Shown here: positions 1 through 8,371 of the stretch, one piece after another | Layout of the letters: every line of letters begins with the position of its first letter | Position numbering within the stretch: position 1 is the first letter of the stretch | Assembly (NCBI GenBank): GCA_002887195.1 | Contig: PJAB01000668.1 | Span: forward strand, 1 to 22,317 | Source: Chrysochromulina parva | Lineage: Eukaryota; Haptophyta; Prymnesiales; Chrysochromulinaceae | Direction of reading: 5' to 3' | DNA: 22,317 bases | Translations under genes and position numbers: made by a program | Notes under the pieces: model-generated | What the model was told of the DNA's origin: nothing | Databases searched by the model: none | Seen by the model: only the letters and a program-made list of their open reading frames with translations

Positions 1-12
1 GTAGGAAGCTCG

Positions 13-1293
13 ATGCACGTGGTCAACCTCGTGCGCTGGAAAGACCTGATCCTGAAAGAGAGACTCGGAGCGGGCAGCTTCGGCGAGGTGCGTGTGGCCG
101 TGTACAACTCGACCCCATGCGCCATCAAGAGCCTTCGGGCGACGACCGCGCCGGCGGCGCTACAGGAGCTCCTGAATGAGTTCGAGCTCACGATGCGCCT
201 GCACCACCCCAATGTGCTCCTCACCATGGGCATCGCACACGACGGTGACGACGGGAAGACGGGCATTCTGATGGAGCTCATGCCCGCCTCATTGCTGGAT
301 GTGCTGCATCACCACCGGCATCGCGAGCAGCTCGCCACGTGGGAGGCATCCCTCGTCCACGTCGCCCTCGATGTGGCCAAGGGCATGGCGTACCTCCATG
401 CCAAGGGCGTGGTCCATCGCGACCTGAAGCCTGGCAACGTGTTACTCACGGAGCAATGGGTCGCCAAGGTGGCCGACTTTGGCACTGCACTCACCAAGTA
501 CGCCGGGCAGGCGGAGGGGTTCGCGGGCACGCCGCCCTACATGGCTCCCGAGGCCATTGCGCTCACCTCGGGCGCAAAAGCCAAGCCCACCGACGTGTGG
601 AGCTTTGGATGCATGCTTGCACACATGGGGACGCGGTCCGTCCCTTTCAGCCATGTGCTATTGCCCGCCGGAGGGAATCCGGGAGACGCTCTGCGCGCGC
701 TCATGGCGATCATTGTCAAAGGTCAAGCCACCCCGCTCGACCAGCTGCGCAACGTGGCCGGCTGCCCACCCGGCATCCTCGAGCTTGCCACCCGGTGCCT
801 TCAGACCGATCCTGTTCAACGGCCTGCGTTCCCTTCTATCGTGGACGAGCTCCAGCGCCTGAAGAGCAGCATGCGCGCTTTGCGCCCCTCGACTCAGCTG
901 CGTCGAGCTGATGTTATCAGACAGACGGGCGCAGCTGCGGCGCCAGCCTTCATCTCGGCAACCTACTGCCCTTCAGCCGATACCTCGGCGACCTGCTGCA
1001 CACCAACCTATACCTCGGCGACCTCCATCGCACCAAACTATACATCGGCGACCTACTGTGCTCCTACCTGTTCCTCGGCCACCCACAGCGCTCCATTAGC
1101 TCCAACCTATGGCTCGGCTCCAACCTATAGCTCGGCGACCCTGCCGGAGGGGAATTCTCGGGGCGAGCCTGGCATAGGGGCCCCCGCCCCAGCCGCGATG
1201 CCGCATCTGGGTGAGGACCTCGTCGGCTCGATGCTGCAGGAGGCAGGTATCGCCAACTTCTCTTCCGAGTTTGAGGCCGAGTTGGACGCGTGA
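13..1293 (+). CDS. Protein kinase, TKL/Raf-like, with C-terminal 10-residue repeats
   Basis: A Ser/Thr (tyrosine-kinase-like group) kinase that should phosphorylate protein substrates in the cytosol or at a membrane. All core motifs are visible: glycine loop GAGSFG (19-24), VAIK-type lysine K39, HRDLKPGN catalytic loop (135-142), DFG (155-157) and APE (178-180), followed by DVWSFG. The LKPGN loop and the opening VRWKDLILKERLG resemble TKL and receptor-like kinases of algae and amoebae. After about residue 300 comes a low-complexity Ser/Thr/Ala/Pro tail with a regular 10-residue repeat, then a short acidic C-terminus (HLGEDLVGSMLQEAG...FEAELDA). The ATG at 13 is the first in frame, but the 12 bases before it contain no stop, so an upstream exon carrying a receptor part could lie outside the window. 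The kinase call is firm; subgroup, substrate and full length are not. Confidence 0.9.
   Translation: MHVVNLVRWKDLILKERLGAGSFGEVRVAVYNSTPCAIKSLRATTAPAALQELLNEFELTMRLHHPNVLLTMGIAHDGDDGKTGILMELMPASLLDVLHHHRHREQLATWEASLVHVALDVAKGMAYLHAKGVVHRDLKPGNVLLTEQWVAKVADFGTALTKYAGQAEGFAGTPPYMAPEAIALTSGAKAKPTDVWSFGCMLAHMGTRSVPFSHVLLPAGGNPGDALRALMAIIVKGQATPLDQLRNVAGCPPGILELATRCLQTDPVQRPAFPSIVDELQRLKSSMRALRPSTQLRRADVIRQTGAAAAPAFISATYCPSADTSATCCTPTYTSATSIAPNYTSATYCAPTCSSATHSAPLAPTYGSAPTYSSATLPEGNSRGEPGIGAPAPAAMPHLGEDLVGSMLQEAGIANFSSEFEAELDA
951..1140 (+). repeat. 30-bp in-frame tandem repeat in kinase tail
   Basis: The motif TACCTCGGCGACC recurs with small changes at exactly 30-bp steps (951, 981, 1011, 1041, 1071), then with broken spacing near 1110 and 1130. 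It encodes a 10-residue unit of the form (T/S)SAT-x-x-(A/T)-P-x-Y. Copies differ mostly at the two residues after SAT. Confidence 0.8.
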
Positions 1294-1998
1294 GCCTGTG
1301 TGAGCAGGGAGCACAGGCCCCAGTCCACGGGTACTCAGAAATCAGAAACGGTCGAGCGCTCTTCCCGCCCAGAGCCGAATACTATCCCAAAGTGGTGGTC
1401 TCGCACGCAACGGGTCGCCGTCGGGAGGCGCAAGTGGCGGGCCCCCCTGCGGTGGGGGGATTTGAAGGAGATGTCGGCGCCAAGAGTGTGGTACATGTGG
1501 GAACATGGAAGCCCCGGATTGCGTCGAACACCGCACGGAACACGGAACATGCTACATGGTCGAGCTACATGGTAAAATGCTTGGCGTTGTTCGTGTTTGC
1601 AGAGTCTTGAACCTTGGATCTGATGTTGATGTCGCCAGGCCGGTGCTCCTTGTGCGATTCGATTTCTTGATGTCGACTGGTCGATTGTCGTGTACTGTCG
1701 CACGCGAACTCTCACGGTCACGCGCTGACGCAGTTATTCCGTTTCGTCCGCGTGCGGTACCGTACTAACTACTATAGGACACGGTGGCACTGAGTGTGAA
1801 ACATAATACAACTTTCGGTGCGATTTGAACCGAACGCCGGTCCCGTCCGGTCGTGCGGTCTGCGTGAGGCAGCTCGACTCCGGTGGTCCGTCTGTGTCCC
1901 AGGACTTGGACTACATCATGAACAGCTGTTGAACGGTTGATCCATGGCGCTCGTCCCAATGTTAATTCACACCACGTCCATGGAACCCCTCTCCTGCC
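1294..1998. other. Intergenic region between convergent genes
   Basis: About 700 bases between the stop of the kinase gene and the stop of the repeat/coiled-coil gene. It should hold two 3' UTRs and polyadenylation sites. I see no convincing coding region, RNA gene or repeat; short open frames here lack family resemblance and have irregular composition. A small CGGAACA duplication lies near 1537-1550. Confidence 0.5.
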
Positions 1999-4900
1999 TC
2001 ACGCCCCTTGCTTCTTGAGCTGCTCGCGCAGCTCCTTCTCCTTGCGACGCGCACGCAGCGCCGCCCCGAGCTGCTCCTCCTGAGCCTTCCGAAGCTCCTC
2101 CTTGGTGTTCTCGAGCTCCGCGGTCACCCGTGCGAGGTCAGCCGTGGCCACGTCCATGCCCGGGCCGCCAGAGCCCCCGACGCCCGTGACGGCGCCTCCT
2201 GCAGCCATCGCCTTATCGGCGCTTGCCTTTTGCCAGGCGAGCTCCTGCCTGAGCTCGCGCACCTCGCGCTCGAGCTCGCGCACCTCGGCGTCGGAGCGCG
2301 CGCCGTGCTGAGCGCCCGCCATGGCGCGCGTCGCATCGGAGCGCGCCGTCTCGAGCGCGCTCTGCAAGCTCTCTGCCTGGCGCATCGCGTTGTCCCGGGC
2401 GTCCCGCACCCGCTCCAGCTCCGATGCATGCTGCCTCAGGGCTTCAATCCGATCGAGCTTCGCGCGCTCGAGGCTCGCGTCGTGCCGAGCGCTCAGTTGA
2501 CGCAGCCGCTCGTCGCTCTCGCCCAATCTCCCCTCGAGCTCGCGGATCTGATGAGTGACGTCATCAGGGAAACGTGATCAGGGAGCGTGATCAGTGAGCG
2601 TGATTAGTGAGCGTGATCAGTGAGCGTGATCAGTGAGCGTGATCAGTGAGCGTGATCAGTGGGGCAGAGGCGTGGGGCCATCAGTGAGGTCCGATCCATA
2701 GACATATTCGTTCTATGAGGGAGGCACTCAATCTAATTAGGGAGGCAATCAAAGGCCATCAGTGAGGTCCGATCCATAGACACATTCGCTCGTCGAGCTC
2801 CGCTTACCCTTTGCGCGCTCGCGTGTGTCGCGGTCTGGTCGGCCTCGCCACCACGACGGCGCTCGAGCTTCGCGTTCGCATCCATGAGCTCCTCGAGCGC
2901 CTTGCGCCTCGCCCCCTCCGCCGCCTCGGCCGCCGCGGCCGCCGCCTCCGCACGCCGCTCCGCGTCCGCCGCGCGCGCCGCCTGCTTGGTCGCGTCGCGC
3001 TCGGCCTCGACGGCGCGCATCTCGATGCGCTCAGCACGGCGCGACGCGTCCTTCTGCTCGAGCTCGGCGTCGTCTCGGGCGCGCTGCATCTGGCGCCGGA
3101 GCTGCGCGCCTTCATCCCGAAGGCTCGCGATCTCGAGCTTCAGATTCGCGATCTCGAGCTTCAGATTCGCGCTCTCGCCCTCGCGTGATCGGGCGGCGGC
3201 GCCGTGCTGCTCGACGCCAGATCGCATCGCCTCGAGCTCGAGACTCACCTGATGAGGGAGGCAATCCATCTAATTAGGGGGGCAATCAAAGGCCATCCAG
3301 CGGCCTCGAGCTCGAGACTCACCTCGGTGGCCGCGCGGCGCGTGCGCTCGAGCGCCGCCTCGGACTCCTCATACCTGTGGGGACGAGGCGCTGCGGTGAG
3401 CACATGCATGCAAGGCAATCAACGCTCGAGCGCCGCCTCGGACTCCTCATACCGGCGCTGCATCGCGTCGTACTGAGCGCGCAGCTCGAGCAGGGAGGCG
3501 TTCGCGCGCGCCGCTTCCGCCTCCGCGTGCTCCTTGGCGCTCCGTACGGCGCCCACCGCCTCCGCGTCGCGCCGGGCGGCGTCGCCGAGGGCCTTCTCCG
3601 CTGACGTAGAGGCGTCCCGGGACAGCCGACGTGTCTTGAGGGCCCGACCTCCCTCCGCGTCGGTCTCTGCCAACGCCTGGGTGTGCGCCTTAGCCACCGC
3701 CGCCGCCGCCTCCTCCGCCGCCCGCATCTCCGCCGCCGCCTCCTCCGCCGCCTGCAGCAGCGCGAACGAGCCGCCACCGCGACCCGCCGCCGCCGGCGGC
3801 TGTGGTGGCGGCGCAGACGCCGCCGATGGCGGCGGCGCGTAGTTGATGAGCACCTGACCCGGGTTGTTACTTCCCCTGGCGCTCGGGTTGTTACTTCCCT
3901 TGGCGCCCGCGACGGCGCCCCCCTTGGGCCGCTTACCGGTCGAGGTCGGCGGTTGGCGCGCCTCCTCGGGCGCTCGGGACGGCGCCGACGACCGGCCATG
4001 CGACGGCGGTTCGCGTCGTGATGAGCGATCGAGTGCGGCACCAGATGCCGACGCCACCGGCAGGGCTGCGGAGGGCGCTGGGGGCGCGGGGGGCGCGGTC
4101 GGCAGCGGCTGCGGATCCTCGCCTTCGTTCTCCTCGTCGTCCTCCTCCTCCTCCTCCTCCCTGCCCGTGCCGAGCGGCGGCGACGGTTGGTCCGCTGTGG
4201 GAAAGGGCAGGTCCACGGGTCCCTCGTCCGGCAAGGCGCCGTCGTGGGCGGGGGCCGTCATGCGACGCTCGAAGGCTTCCGCCCACGCGCTCAGCTCGGC
4301 GCTCAGCTCGTTCTGCAACTGCCCCGCCGCGTCCTCCGACGGCGCCGTGCTGGGCGCGCCCGTGCCGCCGCCCTCGGCTGGCGGCGCATGCGCATGCGAC
4401 TGCTGCTGCTGCCGGAGCACGTGGCGCTCAAGATGGCGCTCGCTCTTGAGCACCGAAGCGGGCGAGTCCGCAAGCAGCTCGAGGGGGTCGAGGGGGGCCC
4501 TCCCCCCAGACGGCCCTGGCAGAGGCGAGCCATCCGAAGCTCCGAGATCTCCAAATATGGAGCGCTCGGCTTCGCGCCATGCGGCCGTCGCCTCGTCCGC
4601 CTCGTCCGCCGTTTCGTCATCCTCATCCTCCTCCCTCATCACGCCGTTGCCTTCGTCGCCATCGTCACCCCCGTCGACGCCAGTGCGATACTCCTCCTCC
4701 TCCGTCTCATCCTCTTCGAGGTTCCGATGCGCGCGCCGCCGTGACTGCTCGGCGACGAGCCGATCATACTCATCCATATTAGGATCATACTCGTCCATAT
4801 GGCCGTTGCCTCCGATCTCCGCCTCGATCTCCGCCTCAAGCGCATCAAGCTCCGCCTCGGCGTCACCGCCACCTGCCGACGCTCGGGACGACGCGTCCGG

Positions 4901-7900
4901 ATCCGTCGCCGAAGCGTCGTCCCGAGCGCCCGTCGCATCGGTTGAAGCGAAACTGACCGACGTGCGCGCGCGCGCGCTGCCGTGGGCACCGTGCTGGACT
5001 CTGCCGCCTCCAGCGGAGCCCAGAGCGGCGGAGGGGCGCGGCCGTGCAGGGTTGGCGCCGCTGTGGGGATGGTGCGAGACCGCCGCAGGCTGTCCGAGCG
5101 CGCTGTCGTGGGCGCCAGTCCGAGCGCCGGGCTGCCCCGGCGTCGTCCCGAGCGCGCTGGGCCGGGGCTTTGAGGAATTCGGTCGCGTGAAGCGCAGCCT
5201 CGAGCCGGCGCTCACACCGCCGCCGCTGCTCGGATGACGAAACTCATCGCGCTGATGACGGAACTCATCACGCTGCTCGGCCGCCATCCGCGGCGTCGCG
5301 GCGTCCCGAGCGACCGTCGCAGCGCGTGCTGCCGGCTCCTCGGCGGCGGCCGTCTCGGCGGCGGCGTCCACGTGGCCTAGCGTCGTGCTGGGCACCTGGC
5401 CTGGCGGAGCGGCCGCGAACACGCAGGCAGATGGCGCGGCAGCGGAGCGTTTGTGCATGGCGGGAGATCCCGGGGGGCACAGTCGACTGGTGGTGCCCCC
5501 AGGGGCGCGGCGAGAGGGCGCTGCGGGCGTACTGGCCGCCCCCGCCACTGCCGCCACCGCCGCGCCTCCGCCAGCGCCGCCCCCTCTGGCGCCCTCGTCC
5601 AGCTCTGAGCTCTCGTCCAAAGCGCCGACGTCTCGCTCTTCATGGGGCGCCGTCTTGGGCTGCCGTGCCGCCGAGTCTCGGCGCACCAACGGAGGCTTCC
5701 ACGGGGGCGCGCCCACGACGGCGCCCTTGCCCTCGCCAGGCGCCGCCTCGGGCGCCGTCCTGGGCGTGGAGGCCGCCGCGGCGGTCGGTTGTGCGGGCGG
5801 CGCGCGCGTCTGCGGCGGCGCGGTGGGCGGCGTGGCGCGGCGCGGCGCGGCGGGGTTGCGTGGCGGGCGTGCAGCGCTCCCAACGGCCAACGGCCCCGTT
5901 CCACTCGCGAGTCGGCTCCCACCGGCGCCCGCTGCCGCCGCCTCCGCTTCCCGCCTGGCCTCCGCCCTCTCCGCCTCCGCCCTCTCCGCCTCCGCCTTCT
6001 CCGCCGCCTCCTTCTCCGCCTGAGCCTTCTCAGCCGCGGCGACGGCGGCCTGCTCGACCTTCGCACGTTCGGCCGCCACCTTCTCCGCCGCCACCATCCC
6101 GGCCGTCTTGTTCACGCTCACACCTCCTCGCGCCTCTCGCGTCTCACGCTTCGGTCGAGGCGGCACCGGCACCGGCGCTGTTGCAGGCGGCTCGTCCCCG
6201 CCGAACTTGTACTTGCGGTCCGCAAGAGACGCATCGCCTTCCCCACGCTTGTGCTGCTCGCCCCAGGAGAGAAGACGCTCGGCGATCGAACCCTTGCGCT
6301 CTTGCTTCTGGACGAGCTTACCTATGATGAGGGGGGGCACTCAGGCGCGATCAGATGCAATCACGCTCTTGCTTCTGGACGAGCTTGTACCTGTGATGAG
6401 GGGGGCACTCAGGCGCGATCACACAATCCAGAGCAGCTTACTCGTGCCTTCGGAGAGCTTCGGTGCGAGGGTGACGTCATCTAATTAGCTAGGCAATCAG
6501 ACGCAATCAGACGCAATCAGCTTACTCGTGCCTTCGGAGAGCTTCGGTGCGAGGGTGACGTCATCGAGCTCCGAGCCCACGCCCCCGCGAATGTGCTTCA
6601 CCGGCACCTGCAGCCGCTCCTCGAGAGGCGCGATCGGACCTCGCCGGGCGAGGATCTTCTCTGACATCGGGTTGATGACGGGCTTCATCTCGGGCAGCGG
6701 CGCCTCCTCCTTTGGCTTTGCGGCCTGCGCGATCAGACGGTCCTCGACGGCGATGTGCACGTGCCCTTCGGCCCACTGCCGAGCCTGCGCCTGCACGGCT
6801 AGCCGCTCCGAGTGCGGGTTGATCGTGGGCGCGTGGGTGGCTTCTTGAAGGTCGGTAGGCGTCGGGGTAGGACGGGTGCCCGCGTTGCGACCCGCCTTGT
6901 TGGCCAGCCGTTCCTGGGGTCAGAGGGAATGGTATGTGGGGAATGCCATGTGGGGAATGCCAAAGGGGGAATGCCATGTGAGGCGATTCGAGGCGATCGG
7001 AGGCTGGGATCAGAGGCTGTAGAGGCTGATTTGAGGCGATCAGAGGCAGTTAGAGTCCGATGGCCATGACGAGACGCACCTGCAGCGAGAGCCCCGCGTT
7101 GGCGCGCTCCGCCAGTCGTCGCGACGTGTCCGAGATGGCCGGTGTTCGATCCTCGTCTGGGATGGTCGACGCCAGCAGCATCTTCTGCTGGCGCTCGGCG
7201 GCGCACGCGTACAGCCGGTCTTGCACGGGTGCGTCTCGACCTGTGAGCAGCGCCGCGATGCGTGGCAATCAGCGGCAATCAGCGGTACTCAGTGGCACTC
7301 AGCGGCAATTAGGGGGGTGCCTCTCGACCTGGGAGCAGCGCCGCGATGCGTGTCGAGCCTTCAGAGACCATCGGGTGTGCCGCCACCTGCCACCGGACGC
7401 GATCAGACGCACTCAGAGAGGCCATCAGAGTCACTCATAGTCCCTCAGAGCGGTCCGTGGCTGCGGTGCTCGCCTCCGCTTCGCGTTTGGCCAGCTTTGC
7501 ACGATCCTCGTGCTTCTGCTTGAGCTCCTTGTGGGAATCGAAGAGACGGTCAGCGACCGCGCCCGCACGACCGGCGGTGAGCTGCGCGGACACCTCGTTG
7601 ATCTTGGGCACGCCGCCCTCGCCGGCCTCGAGCGCCTCGGCCTCTTTCTGCGCCTGTGCCGCCTCGATCGCGCGCTGCCTGCGCGCCTCGCGCTCGATCG
7701 CCTCCTCGTGCAGCCGATCGCTGACGGCGCCCTCGCGCTTGCCCGTGAGGATCTTGGAGCGAGCATTGATAGTGGGCGCGTACACACCATTCTCCTTGAC
7801 GTCGTCGTCCACCGCTTTGGCCGACTGCTTGGCGCGCGCTTGCTCGTAGAGCCGCGCCGACGCCGACTGGCCCGCCCCGGACTGGTTGCTGCCGTTGCTC

Positions 7901-8154
7901 GCCTGGCTGACGCCAGCTTCGAGAAGCTGCGGCGATTCGTCCTCCGCCTCGAAATATGATGAAGCGATTTTCTTCGGAGATCTGATTGAGCGCGCCGCAA
8001 GAGCTGCGGGCATCGCCGCCTTGACGTCGCTCCCGTCGACGCCCTGCCCAAACGATTCGAGCTTGGCGATGAGTGCCTGAGCGCTGCGCTCGAGGTCCTC
8101 CTCGGTGAACGGCTGCGCCGTAGCGACCGAGCAGAAACGCTTGTAGTCCTCCAT
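1999..8154 (-). CDS. Eight-exon gene: helical-repeat and coiled-coil protein, 1732 aa predicted
   Basis: Predicted exons (minus order): 8154-7474, 7386-7329, 7240-7080, 6913-6526, 6321-3453, 3374-3323, 3248-2808, 2547-1999. All phases agree and total 5199 nt. Residues ~98-460 hold eight degenerate repeats of about 45-55 aa of the form V-x-D-R-L-(Y/F)-x-x-A...P-x-I-N-x-x-S-x-x-(I/L), each carried correctly across the predicted splices, which supports the model. Residues ~475-1280 are a low-complexity Ala/Pro/Glu/Asp linker with acidic runs and short repeats (MDEYDPN/MDEYDR; GSNNP twice). Residues ~1283-1732 are a long Ala/Glu/Arg-rich coiled coil. A scaffold or cytoskeletal/axonemal role is possible but inferred only from architecture; I do not recognise the family. 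The ATG at 8154 is the first after an in-frame TAA. The weakest junction is intron 1. Confidence 0.8.
2548..2807 (-). other. Intron 7 (260 bp) with 13-bp satellite and shared intron core
   Basis: Donor CAAAGG|GTAAGC at 2807 and acceptor CACTCATCAG|ATC ending at 2548, phase 0, joining two coiled-coil segments (ASAQR|IRELEGRLGE). It contains a 35-bp duplication (2676-2710 and 2754-2788, period 78), a 48-bp block closely matching intron 6 (2713-2760), and about seven tandem 13-bp units near the acceptor. The first intronic bases resemble the following exon only weakly (GAGCTCGA). Confidence 0.8.
2571..2663. repeat. 13-bp tandem repeat inside intron 7
   Basis: Seven units close to GCGTGATCAGTGA (one TGATTAG variant and an outer GATCAGGGA unit) run head to tail. 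The unit contains the palindrome TGATCA. On the transcribed strand it reads TCACTGATCACGC, a version of the TGATYGC theme of the other introns. Confidence 0.85.
3249..3322 (-). other. Intron 6 (74 bp) bounded by a 22-bp exact duplication
   Basis: Donor ACCGAG|GTGAGT at 3322 and acceptor CTCATCAG|GTGAGT ending at 3249, phase 0. A 22-bp exon segment at 3303-3324 recurs exactly at 3229-3250; the offset of 74 equals the intron length. The interior holds two acceptor-like modules, GATTGCCCCCCTAATTAG and GATTGCCTCCCTCATCAG. The intron has no stop in the first copy, but splicing is required to avoid the TAG in CTAATTAG. Confidence 0.85.
3375..3452 (-). other. Intron 5 (78 bp) bounded by a 31-bp exact duplication
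   Basis: Donor CGCCG|GTATGA at 3452 and acceptor CCCCACAG|GTATGA ending at 3375, phase 2. A 31-bp segment at 3423-3453 recurs exactly at 3345-3375; the 78-bp offset equals the intron length. Splicing restores one copy of RYEESEAALER. If retained, translation stops immediately after the first copy (CGT TGA). The non-duplicated middle begins TTGATTGCCTTGC. Confidence 0.85.
6322..6525 (-). other. Intron 4 (204 bp) with nested duplications of both flanking exons
   Basis: Donor GGCACGA|GTAAGC at 6525 and acceptor CATCATAG|GTAAGC ending at 6322 join in phase 1 to give LSEGTSKLVQKQ. The intron carries an exact 46-bp copy of the upstream exon end (exonic 6520-6565, intronic 6436-6481, period 84) and a copy of the downstream exon start with part of the intron (6298-6353 and about 6365-6421, period 67). 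Between them lie GATTGCGTCT units and CTAATTAG. The inner 39 nt (6480-6442) has its own acceptor (TAATTAG) and donor (GTAAGC). Confidence 0.75.
6914..7079 (-). other. Intron 3 (166 bp, GT-AG)
   Basis: Donor CTGCAG|GTGCGT at 7079 and acceptor TGACCCCAG|GAACGG ending at 6914, phase 0, joining SLQ|ERLANKAG across helical repeats 4 and 5. The interior contains irregular GCCTCTGAT/GATCGCCTC units and several copies of ATTCCCCACATGGC near the acceptor. Unlike introns 2, 4, 5 and 6 it shows no clear duplication of exon sequence. Confidence 0.8.
7241..7328 (-). other. Intron 2 (88 bp) bounded by a 38-bp duplication
   Basis: Donor CCCAG|GTCGAG at 7328 and acceptor CTCACAG|GTCGAG ending at 7241. A 38-bp segment at 7315-7352 recurs at 7227-7264 with about two mismatches, offset 88 bp, equal to the intron length. 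Both copies contain CAGGTCGAG, so splicing removes one copy and restores ALLPGRDAPVQDRLY. The interior is five tandem 10-bp units near CTGATTGCCG (CTAATTGCCG, CTGAGTGCCA, CTGAGTACCG, CTGATTGCCG, CTGATTGCCA). Confidence 0.8.
7387..7473 (-). other. Intron 1 (87 bp, predicted GC-AG)
   Basis: The reading frame from the 5' exon meets TGA at about 7435 inside sequence of intronic flavour (TGAGTGACTCTGATGGCC, GTCTGATCGCGTC). A donor GAG|GCGAGC at 7473 and acceptor GGTGGCAG|GTG ending at 7387 join in phase 0 and keep helical repeat 3 intact (…REAE|VAAHPMVSEGS). No GT donor fits upstream of the stop. GC donors are frequent in some haptophytes. The exact donor is uncertain. Confidence 0.5.
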
Positions 8155-8371
8155 CGTCTGAGCGCGCTCCCAGTCCAGCCTGTCACCCGGCCGCTTGAAT
8201 TACGCGGCGCGACACACACGCAATCTTCGCGTTGTATTGAACAGAGGTTTTATGTCAAGTCAAGTCATGTCAAGTCAAGATGTCAAGTCAGGGCTAGGTA
8301 AAACAACGCTAATGAAACGACTTTCAAGTGTCAACGACTGCTCTTCCTCAACGAAGCCGGAGCGCATGCCA
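8155..8371. promoter_or_regulatory. Spacer/5' UTR with repeated TGACTTG motif
   Basis: The 217-bp gap between the glycosyltransferase stop and the ATG of the repeat/coiled-coil gene should hold that gene's promoter and leader. At 8252-8290 the bases GTCAA/AGTCA repeat six or seven times (minus strand TGACTTGACATCTTGACT), about 98-136 bases upstream of the ATG. A similar tract lies upstream of the RIBA-like gene. A role in transcription is inferred from position only. Confidence 0.4.

Noticed and set aside
1335..1721. Minus-strand ORF of 128 codons between the first two genes
   Set aside because: No recognisable motif, unlike codon composition, and it lies where two 3' UTRs should be.
2571..2663. 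Short regular repeats as a possible CRISPR array
   Set aside because: Units are 13 bp, head to tail with no spacers, inside a eukaryotic intron.
3864..6327. Long plus-strand open frames opposite the large exon (3864-5237 and 5326-6327)
   Set aside because: They are antisense shadows of a very GC-rich exon; their products are Ser/Pro/Arg runs without domain features, while the minus-strand frame links correctly to seven other exons.
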